Assembly (NCBI GenBank): GCA_018350325.1
Contig: JAEVLN010000002.1
Coordinates: forward strand, 2,816,295 to 2,880,294
DNA length: 64,000 nucleotides
Source: Globodera rostochiensis
Lineage: Eukaryota; Nematoda; Chromadorea; Rhabditida; Heteroderidae
Reading direction: 5' to 3'
The notes under the pieces were generated by a model. That model was not told the DNA's origin. It saw only the letters and a program-made list of their open reading frames with translations, and did no database searches. Position 1 is the stretch's first letter. Each line of letters starts with the position of its first letter. Positions 20,651 through 33,427 of the stretch are shown here, piece after piece. A program made the position numbers and the translations under genes.

Positions 20651-22896
20651 TTGGCCAAAAAATTGTAAAAGTGAAAATAAAATTTTATTTCGGGGGGGGG
20701 GCGAGTCCCCCCCCCCCCAGCGCCGCCAATAATTAAAAGAAATTGTTGCCTGGTTGCTGAATGGTCGAAAGCTAATTTCACTTACAAATTAGCTTTTATG
20801 CCAAAAAAAGTAAAAGCGATAGGAAAGTAAATTGAATTTTTATACCTTTTTATATTTCATTAAAAGAAGTTGTTGGTGAATGGCGGCGAAAAGTGCATTT
20901 GTTAAAATGTATATACATTTTATTTTGTGTGTGCCATTTCAAATGAATCGTGCCAAACAAAATTTGTCCGAATGCTTGGGAAAGAGAAAAGGGGGGGGGG
21001 GGTTATGCTCTTACGTCAAACGCCCGAAGGGAGGCGGGGGGGGGGGGGAGGGCTTTTTGTGCCGCGCCATCCGTCCGTCCGTCCGTTCTCCGTCCCTTCA
21101 AGGCTTTTGTCCTTTCATTTTGCCCTTGGGGGGAGGGGGGCATTGGAAGTGTTCGCCCCGCCCCCTTTTCTCTACCTTCGAGCGCTTGCCCCGCCGCGTT
21201 TTGGTGGGCATCCGTTTTTTTTTTTGAGCGTTCGTTCACTCATTTACCAACAAATGTTTTTGGGGGGGGGGGCAGTGACGTCAAAACACGCACGCAGAGA
21301 AAGAGGCGGTTAGCGAGACCCCTAATTTGTGTGTAGAAGAGAGAGAGAAGCAGACAAAAAACAGCGGAGGTCAGAAAATGAGCACAGAGATGTTAGAGAA
21401 GCAGATTTAAAGATAAAGTGAGAGAGAGAGAGAGAGAGAGGGGAAGAGAAAGAAACAGAGAATTGGGGGCAATTTGATTACCCAATAAATAAGTGAGAGA
21501 TTTGAAGGAAACATAAAAATGTGGAATAGAGAAACAATGTGCCGGGTTAGAGCGTTAGAGAAAGATTAAAATGTTTGCCGGAGGCGAACCCCGCCATTTA
21601 TGTAGCCTGGGGGCAGGATAAAGGAGCTAATATGTTCTTAATTGATTGGGGCGGGAGGCAAATGAATGCTAATTGTAAGCAATACACACACACATATATC
21701 TGAACACAATGTTATGTAATTGGAAACAAATTCAGAGGAAAAAGTTTGAATTATATTAATATAAATTGAATTGAATTTAATTTAATTTATAAAAAAAAAT
21801 TGTTCTTTCTAGGTAATTCATGTAAACAAATAATACCAATTGAAAAGAAACTGAACACGTTCAAACACAACCCTCCTGCTGTAGTAAAAGCCTTAATTTT
21901 ACTCAAAATAAAAAAATGATTAAAAGAAAACTTTTTTATATTTTATTTATGGCGTAATGAATCGTTTTTATTGGAAAATTTGCCTAAACAAATGCCAAAA
22001 CTAGGGATGGGGTCGACGACTTCAAAAGTTCGGTAATCGGAATTCCGTCCAATCGAACCATTTGACCTCCGACAGCAAATAAAAAAAGGTTAGCAAAATG
22101 TACAAAAATGTTTTAATTTTCAATAAGTGCATTTTGAACATCTGCTGCTTGCTGTTGCTGTTGTTGTTTGTCACTCTGTGTCTGTCGTCGTCGAGGTCGT
22201 TCGGGTGGTTGGGGAACTTGCACACATCGTTACGGGCGGGTACGGATGCCAAAGCTTTTGGCGCTGCGGGGGATACATTTTTTTAAAACCTAATTTTTTT
22301 AAAATACTTTTGTTTCTTTTGACTACATATTAATTATTAATTTGACCGCATTATTCATTTCGGGCTTTTTGTGGTTTTTTGAAGTCCATTTGATGCTCTT
22401 TTTTTTCAAATGTTGCTTATGACACCTAATTGCTCAAATCAATTGTTTGTATGATGCGAAATTTAACTTAAATTTAAATGCAAAAATTTTGAGGGATGAA
22501 TGGCGCCGCGCTGAAATAGAATCGCCCGGGCTGAGTTGGCCCTGCCTTGACTGCCTGAATTGGACCCGCGAGGTTTTGGGTTCGGCAGGTCCGCCCGCCT
22601 CGCAAATTGGCAACTGGATCAAAAGGTTCGGCCCCTCCACTCGGTTTGGATTTGGAGTGGCATGTTCAAAGGACCCGACCTCTCCAATAGGTTTGGGCTT
22701 TGACGGCGGCATGATCAAAGGGGCCAATAGATTTTGGTTTGGGGCGGCATGATCAAAACAACTCGCGCCTTTTTGGCCGCGCCGTACCCGCGCGGTTTTG
22801 GGGCTTTATGCTGCTTATATATAATTGGTAGCGCGCTACGCGATGCGCACCTATGATCATACCGTTATATACTTTTGTACCAGCAAAGGTATGTAA

Positions 22897-22963
22897 CAGG
22901 GATGGACAAAATTTCGGTTTAATCGGAATTTCGGAATTTATTTTCCGATTTTGCCCTTCCCTG
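22897..22963. mobile_element. hAT-like palindromic element, 67 bp
   Basis: The ends are inverted repeats: CAGGGATGGACAAAAT on the left and the complement of CAGGGAAGGGCAAAAT on the right. CAGGG-TGG starts are common among hAT termini. The flanking 8-mers do not match, so a target duplication is not preserved and the call rests on the termini alone. Confidence 0.5.
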
Positions 22964-23680
22964 GTTTAAGGGTAGAGCGATTCCTCAGTTTCCCTGGAAA
23001 AATCCAATACGGAGCATAATGGGTACCGCGGGTCCGAGTTGCCGTATGGCCATTCAAAAAGATCGCTTTTTAATCATCAATTTGCTATTGGCCATTGCTA
23101 CCCTGGTAACTTTAAAAATTCGGGAATGGGTACCCCCTACCCCCATGCCTTGATGGGTGGCAGCTTCTAAAGGTCACGAAAATCTTGCTGAAGTTATTGG
23201 CCCGCCAAAGCACAGCGAAGGCAGATTTTGCACCAAATTTGCCCCAAGATCAAATAAAAAAAATAATGACCATATTTTTTTAATTACCGGACTTTTTCAA
23301 CCTCCCAAAAAAACAATAAGCCGTCAAAAGCTTTAAATCTGTTTATCTGACGTTAAAAGAAGAAATTTAATTAAACAGCGAATTAGTACACTAAAAGTGC
23401 CACTTTTCAGTGCGTATTTGGTAGTTCCGTCACTTATGGAAAGTTTTTATTTTAACATCAAACATTTCTCAAGGATCAAACAAAACAAAACAAATCATAG
23501 TATCTCATAAAATTGTTTAGTTTATAACAATAAAACAGAATTGTAAGGAAAATTAAGAATAAAAAGTGTAAATTTTTTACCACATTATGTAATATATATA
23601 AATATATATTATATATAGATTTTGTCTCAGATTAGCTGCTAAGACTAACAAGAAAATATCCTCCCATCCCCCTAAATAAA

Positions 23681-26600
23681 TTATCTTGAAATGGTCAGAG
23701 CGTTGTAATGCTCTCGAAGCATTCCGATAAGTTGCAGCAGAGGACACTGCACGAGAACAATGCCACCAACGGACTGCGCAATTTTTTGATGATCAAATTG
23801 GGGCAACCGGTGTGTCTAAAATGCAATAATTTAAGTAGTTAAATAATTCCATACATTTTTAATTACTCAAGTTTAGCGTCAAAATTATTTTAATAGATCA
23901 ATCAATTGTCATTCATATTTCAATAAAAAAATGCCAATTTATTAGCTGGTTTTCCCCTCAATTCGCCCTCCCAATCTTGGGCCGGTATCCCCCCCCCCCA
24001 AGCGTTTATTTTTTGTCGGGATCCCCCAACCATTTTTTGCTAATCTCGATTCCACCAAACATTTTAAATCATACAAGCTGCTGGATGCCCCTCAATTTAC
24101 CCATTGTTCTTGTTGCTGCCTCTTTTGTTGCACCGGAGGCTTGGCAGATGTACTGCTTGATGTCGACGTGCTGCTCGTCAACTCACTGTTCATCTCCGAC
24201 GCCGGGCCCGGCGCTGGACTCGTCGTGCCGGTCAATTTTGTCGCTGTCGTGTCCGTCGACGTGGATGGCTGTTGGCCGACGGCAGACGGAGCAGCAGAAA
24301 AGGGCGATTGTGGCGCATTCGGAATGGGCATTTGTGACGTTGCTGCGACCAGCGAAAGTTCGTTGAAAATTTGGCGTTGTAATTGTTCACGACATGCCGC
24401 AACTTCTGGATCGGAGTGATTAGCAAAATTTGACTTCACATTGAGCAGTAAAAGTGCAAAAATCGCATCCTTTTCCTGGAAAATGAAAACAATTAAAATT
24501 AATTAGGTAATTAGTTTGAAATTACCAATCCTTTAAAATGTTCCATGTGAATTGATCGGCAAAGGCTATCCAAAAAGAAACGGCCGATGGGAAGCGCAAT
24601 GCTAAATAAATCGACAAATAATAAAAATATTATTATTTATTTATATAATAATTGTTTAAAATCATTTAGATAACCTGGCCAAACTTTTTGCTTCGAAACT
24701 GAACTTTGGTTTATAGAATTCCATTAATCCGTCCACATGGAGCTCCATAAAGCCTTGGCCTGGCAAATATGCGCGGTTTAACTGAATTCCGCCGTATTGT
24801 AATGTGCAAAATGCACTTTCTAAGGTCAGCCAACTCAAAAAAATTAAATGTTGCTCATCCGATGAAATTTGGCACTGCTAAAATGAAAATTGTTGAAAAT
24901 GGAAAAATGGGATTTTTAAAGTAAAGTTAGTTTATGCTAACATAAAAGTCGCTGCTGAAAAGATTTTATTTTTTTTAACTTTTTTCGATGAAATTAAATT
25001 TAAAAAATTTTAAATTCCCACCAAAAATTGCGCGCCTAACGCCGAATCGCCCATTACGCATTGGCAAAACAACGATTTCTCTTGGAAGAATATTGTCCAA
25101 ACTTCGCTTATGTCCAATTTCTTCAGAAAGCATTCATCGCGCTTTAAAAGCATTTTAAATTTATATATTTAAATAAATGCCAACTTTTGTTTGTTGTTGA
25201 CGTAAAAAATCTATTTTTCTCCTCACACTTTTGACAAAAATAATTATCGAATCTTCAGAGATCAGTCCAATTGGAAGAACATTATTCATCGGTACCAATT
25301 TCACTTTCTAAATTGTATTAAAAAATTTGATTGTAATTTATAAGTATTTAATATTTTTAATTTACATTTTCCGACATTCCATCCAAAAGGTGGTCATTTT
25401 CACGTTTCTCTCCAAATTTTGACGCTTTTAATTGCTTGGCCAAATTGTTGGCACCGGATGTTGACACTTTTTTGTTATTTGTTGGACTTTCTGTTAGGGT
25501 TTCTGTCGATGAGGCCATTTTTTTGTAGCCTCTTTTTGGTTGCACCTCTGAGAACATTCCATTCAATTAATTAATTATAATTAGCGATTTAATAACCTTC
25601 GGAACACATTCCCGCCAATATGCACTTCTAATCATTAATTAAAAAAATATATTCTTTCGCCCAAATTTTGGCACTTACCTGAAAGCGACAGTAACGGCAC
25701 ACGGTGCCATGTTTCTTGCCCTCCAAAAATACGGGTTCTTCAAAATTAAGAAAAATAAATAAAATAAAACTAAATTTGTCACATTAAAGAAATAATAAAA
25801 CGGTGATAATCCTCCCCCATTTAAGGCTAATTAAATTCAAGACTACTGTCATTTAAAAAAAAAAAATATTCTTTACTTTTTACGTCGCAATCTCTGGTCA
25901 AACAAATGTATCGTTTATGCTGCAAAAAGTAGGAATATTTAATTACTTACATTAAAAATATATTTATTTAAAAAATACCTCCGAAATTGAACGCCTGAAA
26001 AAGGCTGAGCATGCCGAGCAGCTGAAATTATTTTGAATTCTTTTCCCACAAAAATTGCACATTTATTCACCTAAGCGAACCAAAATGTATTCCATCGGCT
26101 ACATTGGCGCAAATGTCGCAAAACAATTCGCGCTAAATTTACAAATTCTTTTTTTTTCATTTAAATTTAAATATTTAAACAAACATTGACTTGCGCAGTC
26201 GGCTGCCTGTTTTTGGTGTGTTTTGAGCTGTTGTTTGGCGTTGCCGTCGTCGTCGTTGGTTGAGCCTCGAGGCGTTTTCCATCTAAAATTAAAATTGTAT
26301 CTTTTGAAGCGCCCATTAGTGGCCGAAGAGTAAGTAAAGATAGGTAGGTAGGTGGTATATTAGCTATCTTTTGTCGGTTGATTGCATTTATTTGATTTTT
26401 TTTATTCATTCTTCATTTTATACATAAAATTCTAAATGGGCATTTATTTGTAAACAAAAAGTTTGGCAGATGCAATTTACAAAAATGTCAGTTTGGTAGG
26501 CAAAAAGTCGCATTTCTGTATGAAAAGCCATAGCGTTTTTTTGACAATATTTCTGTTTACAAAAATTTGAATTAAGCTTTTTTAAGTATCTTTTAACTCG

Positions 26601-27001
26601 ATTTTATTTTTAAGAACGGTCCCCGGTGTAATGACAGCGCCGCTGGGAGAACTAAAAAAACTTTGCGATTTTAGCTGAGAACAAAAAAAAAAATGTTTCA
26701 TTTTAAGCGGTCGTTAAAATTTTTAAGAGCTAAAATTTTAACTGTTTTGTCATTAATCTATAAGCAAAGTTAGCCTAACCGGGACCGCCAAAAAGACAGA
26801 AATGCCTGCCAAAGTTTTTCTCGAATTTCACACAAATTTACTTTCTGGAAAGTTTAATTTAATAAATTTCTCGTTTTGAAATATTATACCCTGTAGTTGT
26901 TGGAATTGTTGTTGCTGGAGATCATCATTAAGATTCTGTTGATTCTGTTGCATTTGCTTCTTACAATAATCTGCCTGAATAATCCTTTCCACCACAAGCA
27001 T
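23681..27001 (-). CDS. nuclear hormone receptor (nematode supplementary type)
   Basis: Fourteen exons join in phase to 537 residues (from the 5' end: 26890-27001, 26191-26282, 26071-26132, 25979-26021, 25877-25919, 25679-25737, 25597-25627, 25366-25547, 25227-25307, 25022-25141, 24675-24877, 24526-24601, 24101-24475, 23681-23815). It is a predicted ligand-regulated transcription factor. The N-terminus is Gln- and Thr-rich. The DNA-binding domain starts near residue 73: CDICANVADGIHFGS, then CSACSAFFRRS (P-box type of HNF4-derived nematode receptors), then a second finger ending CRYCRFQKCILAGM. A Lys-rich hinge precedes a ligand-binding-like domain (from about 209) with SDEQHLIFLSWLTLESAFC and a final helix region QLIGMLREHYN. 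About 80 Ser/Thr/Pro/Gln-rich residues interrupt the ligand domain before its last helices. The spacing of the first two Cys of finger 2 is four residues, one short of the usual five. Confidence 0.9.
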
Positions 27002-27465
27002 ATTCCTATTACAAAATATATTTTTTATTAATTTTTTATATTTTTATTAATTAAAAAATAAGTTAGAACGTTTACGGAATGATTGGCATTCTACCGGATC
27101 TGGGATGCGTTCCAAAAAACCGATCTTTCACTCGCTAACCGACTCAATCCGCCCAAATATTCATCAAAATCCCCGGCCCAAAATGTTCAAAGGCGAGCGC
27201 AATTAACTTGATGGGCACATGGAACGCTAAGTATCGTAGAATGTGCCACAAATGAAACGTCAACGCCGCCCCCCCCCCCAGCCTCCACTCATCGATATCG
27301 GCATAATTGGGGAACGATTGGGTGCTTTTTCAATTAATGTTAACGCTGTGTGTTGAAAAACAAATTTGTTATTTTCCTTCAGATTTTTTAAATAGGGAAA
27401 AAATAAAAAATTAAATGCAATTAAATGAAAAACTATTTATTGCCTGGTTTGTATGGACAGGCCAG
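27002..27465. other. upstream region of the nuclear receptor gene, no gene seen
   Basis: This AT-rich spacer separates the start codon of the nuclear receptor from the 28-bp minisatellite. A short C run lies at about 27271-27280. It probably contains the receptor's promoter, but no element can be named. Confidence 0.4.
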
Positions 27466-28686
27466 GATTCGGTCCGTACGCCTCCACCGGTCTGAATTCG
27501 ATTCGTACGCCTCCACCGGTCTGGACACGTCCGTACGCCTCCACCGGTCTGGACTCGTCCGTACGCCTCCACCGGTCTGAATTCGATTCGTACGCCTCCA
27601 CCGGTCTGGACACGTCCGTACGCCTCCACCGGTCTGGACTCGTCCGTACGCCTCCACCGGTCTGAACTCGTCCGTACGCCTCCACCGGTATGGACTCGTC
27701 CGTACGCCTCCACCGGTCTAGACTCGTCCGTACGCCTCCACCGGTCTGGACACGTCCGTAACGCCTCCACCGGTCTGGACACGTCCGTACGCCTCCACCG
27801 GTCTGGACACGTCCGTACGCCTCCACCGGTCTGGACTCGTCCGTACGCCTCCATCGGTCTGGGTGCGTCCGTACGCCTCCACCGGTCTGGACTCGTCCGT
27901 ACGCCTCCACCGGTCTGGATGCGTCCGCACGCCCCCACCGGTCTGGACTCGTCCGTACGCCTCCACTGGTCTGGATGCGTCCGCAGGCCTCCACCGGTCT
28001 GGACTCGTCCGTACGCCTCCACCGGTCTGGACTCGTCCGTACGCCTCCACCGGTCTGGACACGTCCGTACGCCTCCACCGGTCTGGACTCGTCCGTACGC
28101 CTCCACCGGTCTGGATGCGTCCGTACGCCTCCACCGGTCTGGATGCGTCCGCACGCCCCCACCGGTCTGGACTCGTCCGTACGCCTCCACCGGTCTGGAT
28201 GCGTCCGCACGCCTCCACCGGTCTGGATGCGTCCGCACGCCCCCACCGGTCTGGACTCGTCCGTACGCCTCCACCGGTCTGGATGCGTCCGTACGCCTCC
28301 ACCGGTCTGGATGCGTCCGCACGCCTCCACCGGTCTGGATGCGTCCGCACGCCCCCACCGGTCTGGACTCGTCCGTACGCCTCCACCGGTCTGGATGCGT
28401 CCGTACGCCTCCACCGGTCTGGATGCGTCCGCACGCCTCCACCGGTCTGGATGCGTCCGTACGCCTCCACCGGTCTGGATGCGTCCGCACGCCTCCACCG
28501 GTCTGGATGCGTCCGCACGCCTCCACCGGTCTGGACTCGTCCGCACGCCTCCACCGGTCTGGACTCGTCCGTACGCCTCCACCGGTCTGGATGCGTCCGC
28601 ACGCCTCCACCGGTCTGGACTCGTCCGCACGCCTCCACCGGTCTGGACTCGTCCGTACGCCTCCACCGGTCTGGACTCATCCGTAA
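27466..28686. repeat. 28-bp minisatellite, about 44 copies
   Basis: The unit CTCCACCGGTCTGGACTCGT plus CCGTACGC repeats about 44 times over 1.2 kb. Two positions vary among units: the centre reads GACTCGT, GATGCGT or GACACGT, and the end reads GTACGC or GCACGC. Single-base insertions occur near 27760 and 28685. The unit has no stop codon in most frames and 28 is not a multiple of three, so several long frames of up to about 400 codons run on both strands with an 84-bp (28-residue) period. These are artefacts of the repeat. It lies about 460 bp upstream of the nuclear receptor start codon. Confidence 0.95.
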
Positions 28687-30296
28687 CGCCCCCTCCCGAC
28701 GCCCAATTTGCATTTTTGTGTGGAGGATGGCAGTGCGCGAATGTTCAAAGAACAAGCGAATCAGAAAACAAAAACAGCGATAAAGGGGAAGGAGAAAGAA
28801 TATCTTTAATGACATAATTAATGTGAATCATTTTCATCGGAAAAGTCATCAACTTAGTCCAAAGGTCTGTTAATTATTATTTGTAAGAATGGAATTGCCG
28901 CAAGGAATTCTCAGTATTCCCTCTCGCCGACACTAATGACAAAGTTGCGTAAAAAAGCGCCTTTTTTTTGTAATAATTTATAAAAATAATACAAAAAAAA
29001 ACAATTAGCAACAAATTCTTCGTATTAAATGTGACATTTATGTTCATTAAAATTCACTAATTGAGCGTTTAATTTTAACAACTTTTGAGCGCATAACGAA
29101 CAAAAACAAAAAAGCGGGTTAATGCGGCAATTCACTCACAAAAGGTCACCACGTTACGGTAACTGTCGGAAGCCAAATACAATGCCAAAAAAGTATGGGC
29201 AAATTAAATGTCAACAAAAAATTGATCCAGGAGGGCAATAAGTACAATAAAGCGGAGGGCATTAATCTTAAAATAACTCCGCCCCTATTCTAACCAATTA
29301 TGAACTTAATGTACAGCACAGAATAGGAAAAAAGCGTGAAAATGTGAAAAAAGGAGATTATCATTAGGGTTTTGCTAAAATAATTGAACCTCACATTTGT
29401 TTTAAAATCGAAAAAAGGTTTCAAAAAATGGTGTATAAATAATAAACATAATAAAAGGAATTAAATCAAATTTTTTGTAAATATGTGTGTGTGTGTGAAC
29501 GTACTGGTGGTACTGTGGTGTCCCGGGTGGAGGCGGGAGGGATGGGCTGTGGCTGTGAATACGGGACACCAAAAAACAAGGGATAATATGTGGGATTCGG
29601 AAGGGTTTTCAAATTAATTACGTTTGCAAAAATATGTAATTTTCTGGGAAGCAATCTTTCGAATGTCCATTAATTAGAGTCAGAATTTCAGAGCCTTAAG
29701 AATTACCGTATTTTCTCTATTAGTAATCCAATTTCCATTTGAAAAACCCCCCGCCCCCTCGGGGGTTGAACAATAGGTAAATTCATGGGTTTCTAATAGG
29801 GGGCAAGCCCAAAAATAGTATTTATTTTCAAACAATTTTTAAAATTTATTATTCAGGGGTTTTTTAGCGTCTTCCGGGCTCTAGTCATATTAATAGGGCT
29901 GGTATTATCGAAAATGCCGAGGTCCAAGTTAATTTGTATTACAAATGGACTATAAAGATCACATTTCTGCTCGTTGTAGTTGCAAATAAGATACATTTTG
30001 AGATTCTCGGGCGTAAAGCGCTTTCGATTATCGCAAAGCTTTAGGGGTGCATTTTTGGACTCGTTTTTTGGAGGTGCATTTTTGATAAAATTGCAAAATC
30101 GATGCAAAAATGTTCAGATGCTTGAAAAAGCAAATTTGTCATTAAAATGGAAAATTTAAAATCAAAGAAAAAAGCCCATAACTTTTTGCCTCTTCAATTC
30201 AATATTAACGTTGAATAAATAAAAATTTATTTGTGAAAATATATAAACAAATACATATATTATATAAATGTTTTTAAATGCATTTTTAAACGCTTT
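28687..30296. other. intergenic region, no supported gene
   Basis: AT-rich DNA lies between the minisatellite and the 3' end of the MFSD8-like gene. One minus-strand frame at 29853-30107 has a somewhat protein-like composition but no recognised domain, splice context or homologue. The motif GTGCATTTTTG is repeated near 30046-30092. A C-run and GC palindrome occurs at about 29746-29766. Confidence 0.4.
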
Positions 30297-33200
30297 TCAA
30301 CTTGGCAAAGTGCCAGTGCACGAGGTCCGCTTCATCTGATTGTCGTGCTTAAGCTGGATTTTGTGCGTTTTTGTACCAATCAATTCGTTTGGTATTTTGA
30401 GCGGGATTAGCCGACGATAGAATGCCAACCACAAAGCGACCATAACACCAATTTCAACACATTCCAAAATCCAAATTGGCCTTGGTCCGTAGCTGCGATA
30501 AAGTTGTCTAAAGCGCAAAATAGGAATTTGGTTCCGGTATTAAAATCTAATTTAAATTAAAAAACGGTAGGGCTGCTCAAGAGTCTCGGTCTCGAACCGA
30601 GAAATTTCTCGGTTTTTTTAGGTCTCAATCTCGGTCTCGAGTCTCGGTGTCATTTCTCGGTCTCGACCTCGGTAAATTTCAACTCTCGAGCAGCCCTAAA
30701 AAACAGACCCAATCAACGCCGGGCCAAGCATTCGTCCCAGTCCGCCACACATTTCCAGCAAGCCCTGTTCTTGAGTTTGAATGCGGGGCCCGATCACGCG
30801 AGACAGCAGTGGGATCATCGTGGCATTGATGTTCGGGAATGCGATGCCGATGCAGAGGAAGATGAACACGTAATACACCCACACATTCACCTGAATGCAT
30901 TATTTGCAAAAAAATAAATTAAATATTGTGATTCAAGGACTTCTTTTTGTTGGAGTAAAATCAAACTCAAAATTTAAATTCTCTTTTTTTACATCCGCTG
31001 CTATTCATTTGTTGGTTTAACAAAAAAAAAATTTTTTTTTTCAATTACAAAGCGCCCAGACAATGCTCAAATTAGCATTTTGGGTATGGAATTCCGTTGC
31101 TATTGCCAAAAAAAAGGTTGGGGAAAATCCCCCGAGGGGATGGGGGGAGGTCCCCCGAGGGGATGGGGCAATTAATGGGTAAAGCGTTCATTTCACCTGC
31201 GTAAGCCCTTCACACCAACTCAACACATTGGCCTCACAGCCCAACTGTGCCATCGATTTGTTCGTGGAATCTGAACAAAATGTCTTCACTTTTTTTAATA
31301 AATTTAAAAAATTATTAAATCTACCAAATTTCATGACGTAATTTGGCAGAAATGGCCAAGGATAAGTGACAAAATGAAATGCCATAAGACCGAACAGCGA
31401 AAGAAGACAAGTGAGACGTTCATTGATTCTGTATTATTATTCATTAGAATAAATTCTAAGCCTAAGCTTAGACTTAGACTAAGCTCACTAAGGTTTAGGT
31501 CTAGGTTTAAGCACAAGTTTATGCTTTATACCAAAATAAGAAATTTATGTTTTATTAGAAAAAATCTTGTGAATTAAATATTTAAAAAAATTACATAAGC
31601 TGATGTACATATTTGAGAGTAATCCCCACTTTTATGTTTTTAAAATTGAATTTAAGTAATTTTAATTTTTATTATGTTTTAACATTATCACAAACTTGTG
31701 TCCCAAATTGAACAAAATGTACATGGAGTACACCAACAATGTCAGGAGGCCGCGCGCTGTGTGGGCGACTGATTCGTAAGTAACAACATCGGTGGAGCTC
31801 CATCCGAACATCATCATGGCGTACGAAGTTCCAATTCTGCGATAAAAAAACAATAAAAAATAAAAAAATTACTTTATAAAATTACGTTTCCAAATTTGTG
31901 AAGATTAAATATTGCGTGAAACGCATCGCACAACAAATCGCCAAGGCCCATCGGTCGTAAGGCGGCAATTTTTGAATAGCGCATTCGAGAGCCGTCGATT
32001 TTTTCTTATAAATAAATTATTTAAATGTATTTATTATAAACATTTTTAAATTAAAAGAAAATTTGATAAAATTTTGTTTTTTACATTTATTACCTTATCA
32101 TTAACATTGTCATTAATTGTTGTGTCCAAAATGCCAACGGTGCTTTCGCGAAAGAAAAATTGTAGCAAAAAATGAATTAACACATTTGTGCTAATCGCGA
32201 AAAGTGCCGTGGCGGTGAACATATTTATTGAAACCCATCGGTTGAGGCGCCATCCGGGGTACCCAATAAATGTGAAAAGCCATTGAAAAGCTGGAGGAAA
32301 TAATTAGACAATTAATTAAAGCACAAAATTTTGGCTTAATCATTGAATTTGTCGGCACGGCACTCACTTGGCCCAATTGTGATGCCCATCGCAAGTCCGC
32401 CGGTTGTCCATGCCATGGCACGCGACCGATCGTTGTCAACGCTGGCAACGGTCGAATGGGCAACCAACAGACTGATTTGGGCTAATAAAAGTGAAATTTA
32501 AAATAAATATTAGGCTTTGTTTCATTTATGGGCTTTTCTCTCCCTAACAAAATGAGGAGGAGAGATTTTGTCTAATTAAAAGTGTTCAAGCGTACCGGGT
32601 CCAATTCCGGACACGAGCCTGGACAACAGCATCACATGCTTCATCCACCCGACTGGGAACCACTCGATGACGAAGTACAGCACGTTGCCCACCAACATGG
32701 CGGCATTGCACACCAACAACGGCACGCGCATTTGGCCCGTCCGTTTGGCCCAAATGCCCAACAGAGGCGAGAAAAGCATTTGCATCAGCGAGTAACTGCC
32801 CACAATGATGCCGAAGAAGCCCTCCGAGACGGTGGGGTCCAACTGGACAAAAGTCAAACATTTTTTTTAAAATACGCCAATTTAATAACTATAAATTTTT
32901 TAAAAAAAAGTTTTTTAATTGTGTGCGCATTCTATTTAGTAGTTAAAATAGAAAATATAATTAATAAAAGCACAAAAAAAGGAGTAAATGTGCACAAAAT
33001 GATAAGAATTGGCCTGCTGGTCACAACACACGAAAAAGAATGTTCTGCTAAAAAATGATAACTGATTAAATTTTATGAACTTTATGTAAAATCATCATAT
33101 GAGAGAGAACCTTTGTACAAATAAAAATTGGTGGGAATTGAAGTTAATGATGCAATTAATTAGAAACGAATTAATTGGTGAACGTACCGTTTTCATAAAG

Positions 33201-33427
33201 GCAAATTGCGAGTTGAGGAAGAGGCTGAACTGCACTTGGCCACAAAAGCACACCAAAGTGCACAAATAAATTGAGCGCCAATCCGTTTTACGATTGGCAA
33301 ATGAATCGGCTTCTGAACTGCTGCTGCTTCTGGTACTGGTCGATGGGGAAGCCTGGGAAACAGAAGCGATTTTCTGCACTGGAAATATTTTGCAGTCCGA
33401 CGATTTGAGCGTCGTCGTCGTCGTCAT
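30297..33427 (-). CDS. mfsd8: MFSD8/CLN7-like lysosomal membrane transporter
   Basis: Ten exons join in phase to 542 residues (from the 5' end: 33188-33427, 32596-32842, 32368-32481, 32094-32290, 31886-32004, 31696-31836, 31325-31428, 31197-31270, 30709-30890, 30297-30507). It is a major facilitator with about 12 membrane segments; the human relative MFSD8 is a lysosomal protein of 518 residues. The Ser/Thr-rich cytosolic N-terminus of about 48 residues is followed by WRSIYLCTLVCF (TM1). SYSLMQMLFSPLLGIWAKR fits the MFS loop 2-3 motif. GCEANVLSWCEGL corresponds to the luminal Cys pair of MFSD8. GGLGRMLGPALIGQLYRSYG matches the family's late segment and confirms the last junction. The start is the only ATG opening the first exon. 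The last intron carries a 131-bp MITE next to its donor site. Confidence 0.94.
30568..30698. mobile_element. hAT-like MITE, 131 bp, in the last intron of mfsd8
   Basis: The terminal inverted repeats are TAGGGCTGCTCAAGAG (left) and TAGGGCTGCTCGAGAG (complement of the right end), with one mismatch. An 8-bp flank AAAAACGG (30560-30567) and AAAAACAG (30699-30706) differs at one base. The interior is the CTCGGTCTCGAG motif shared with the element at 9825-10870. It ends two bases from the 5' splice site of the host intron. Confidence 0.83.

Larger units (their letters stand above)
19567..23680. other. repeat-rich intergenic region between two minus-strand genes
   Basis: No gene is supported. The region holds a 34-37 bp triplication at 20349-20440, a dispersed repeat copy, poly-G runs at about 20574-20591, 20693-20701, 20990-21002 and 21026-21050, a GA-rich stretch at 21300-21480, a GC-rich degenerate block at 22495-22820, a hAT-like palindromic element at 22897-22963, and AT-rich sequence after that. 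The kinase upstream exon or promoter probably lies near 19567-20100. The frames at 20880-21336 exist only because poly-G tracts lack stops. Confidence 0.5.

Noticed and set aside
22447..22752. 101-codon plus-strand frame in a GC-rich block
   Set aside because: Internal short repeats (GGCGGCATGATCAAA) and lack of domains suggest degenerate repeat DNA, not a gene.
23855..23878. Sequence resembling spliced-leader RNA (TTTTAATTACTCAAGTTTA)
   Set aside because: It matches the nematode SL1 leader only partly, lacks the donor and Sm-site downstream, and sits in an intron of the nuclear receptor.
27466..28686. CRISPR-like regular repeat
   Set aside because: Units abut without unique spacers, and the DNA is clearly from a spliced eukaryotic genome; it is a minisatellite.
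27411..28815. Long open frames of 255-409 codons on both strands
   Set aside because: They come from the 28-bp minisatellite, whose unit lacks stops in several phases; no initiation context, splice structure or non-repeat domain supports a protein.
29853..30107. Minus-strand frame of 84 codons
   Set aside because: Composition is somewhat protein-like, but there is no recognised motif, no splice partner, and part of it is a GTGCATTTTTG repeat.
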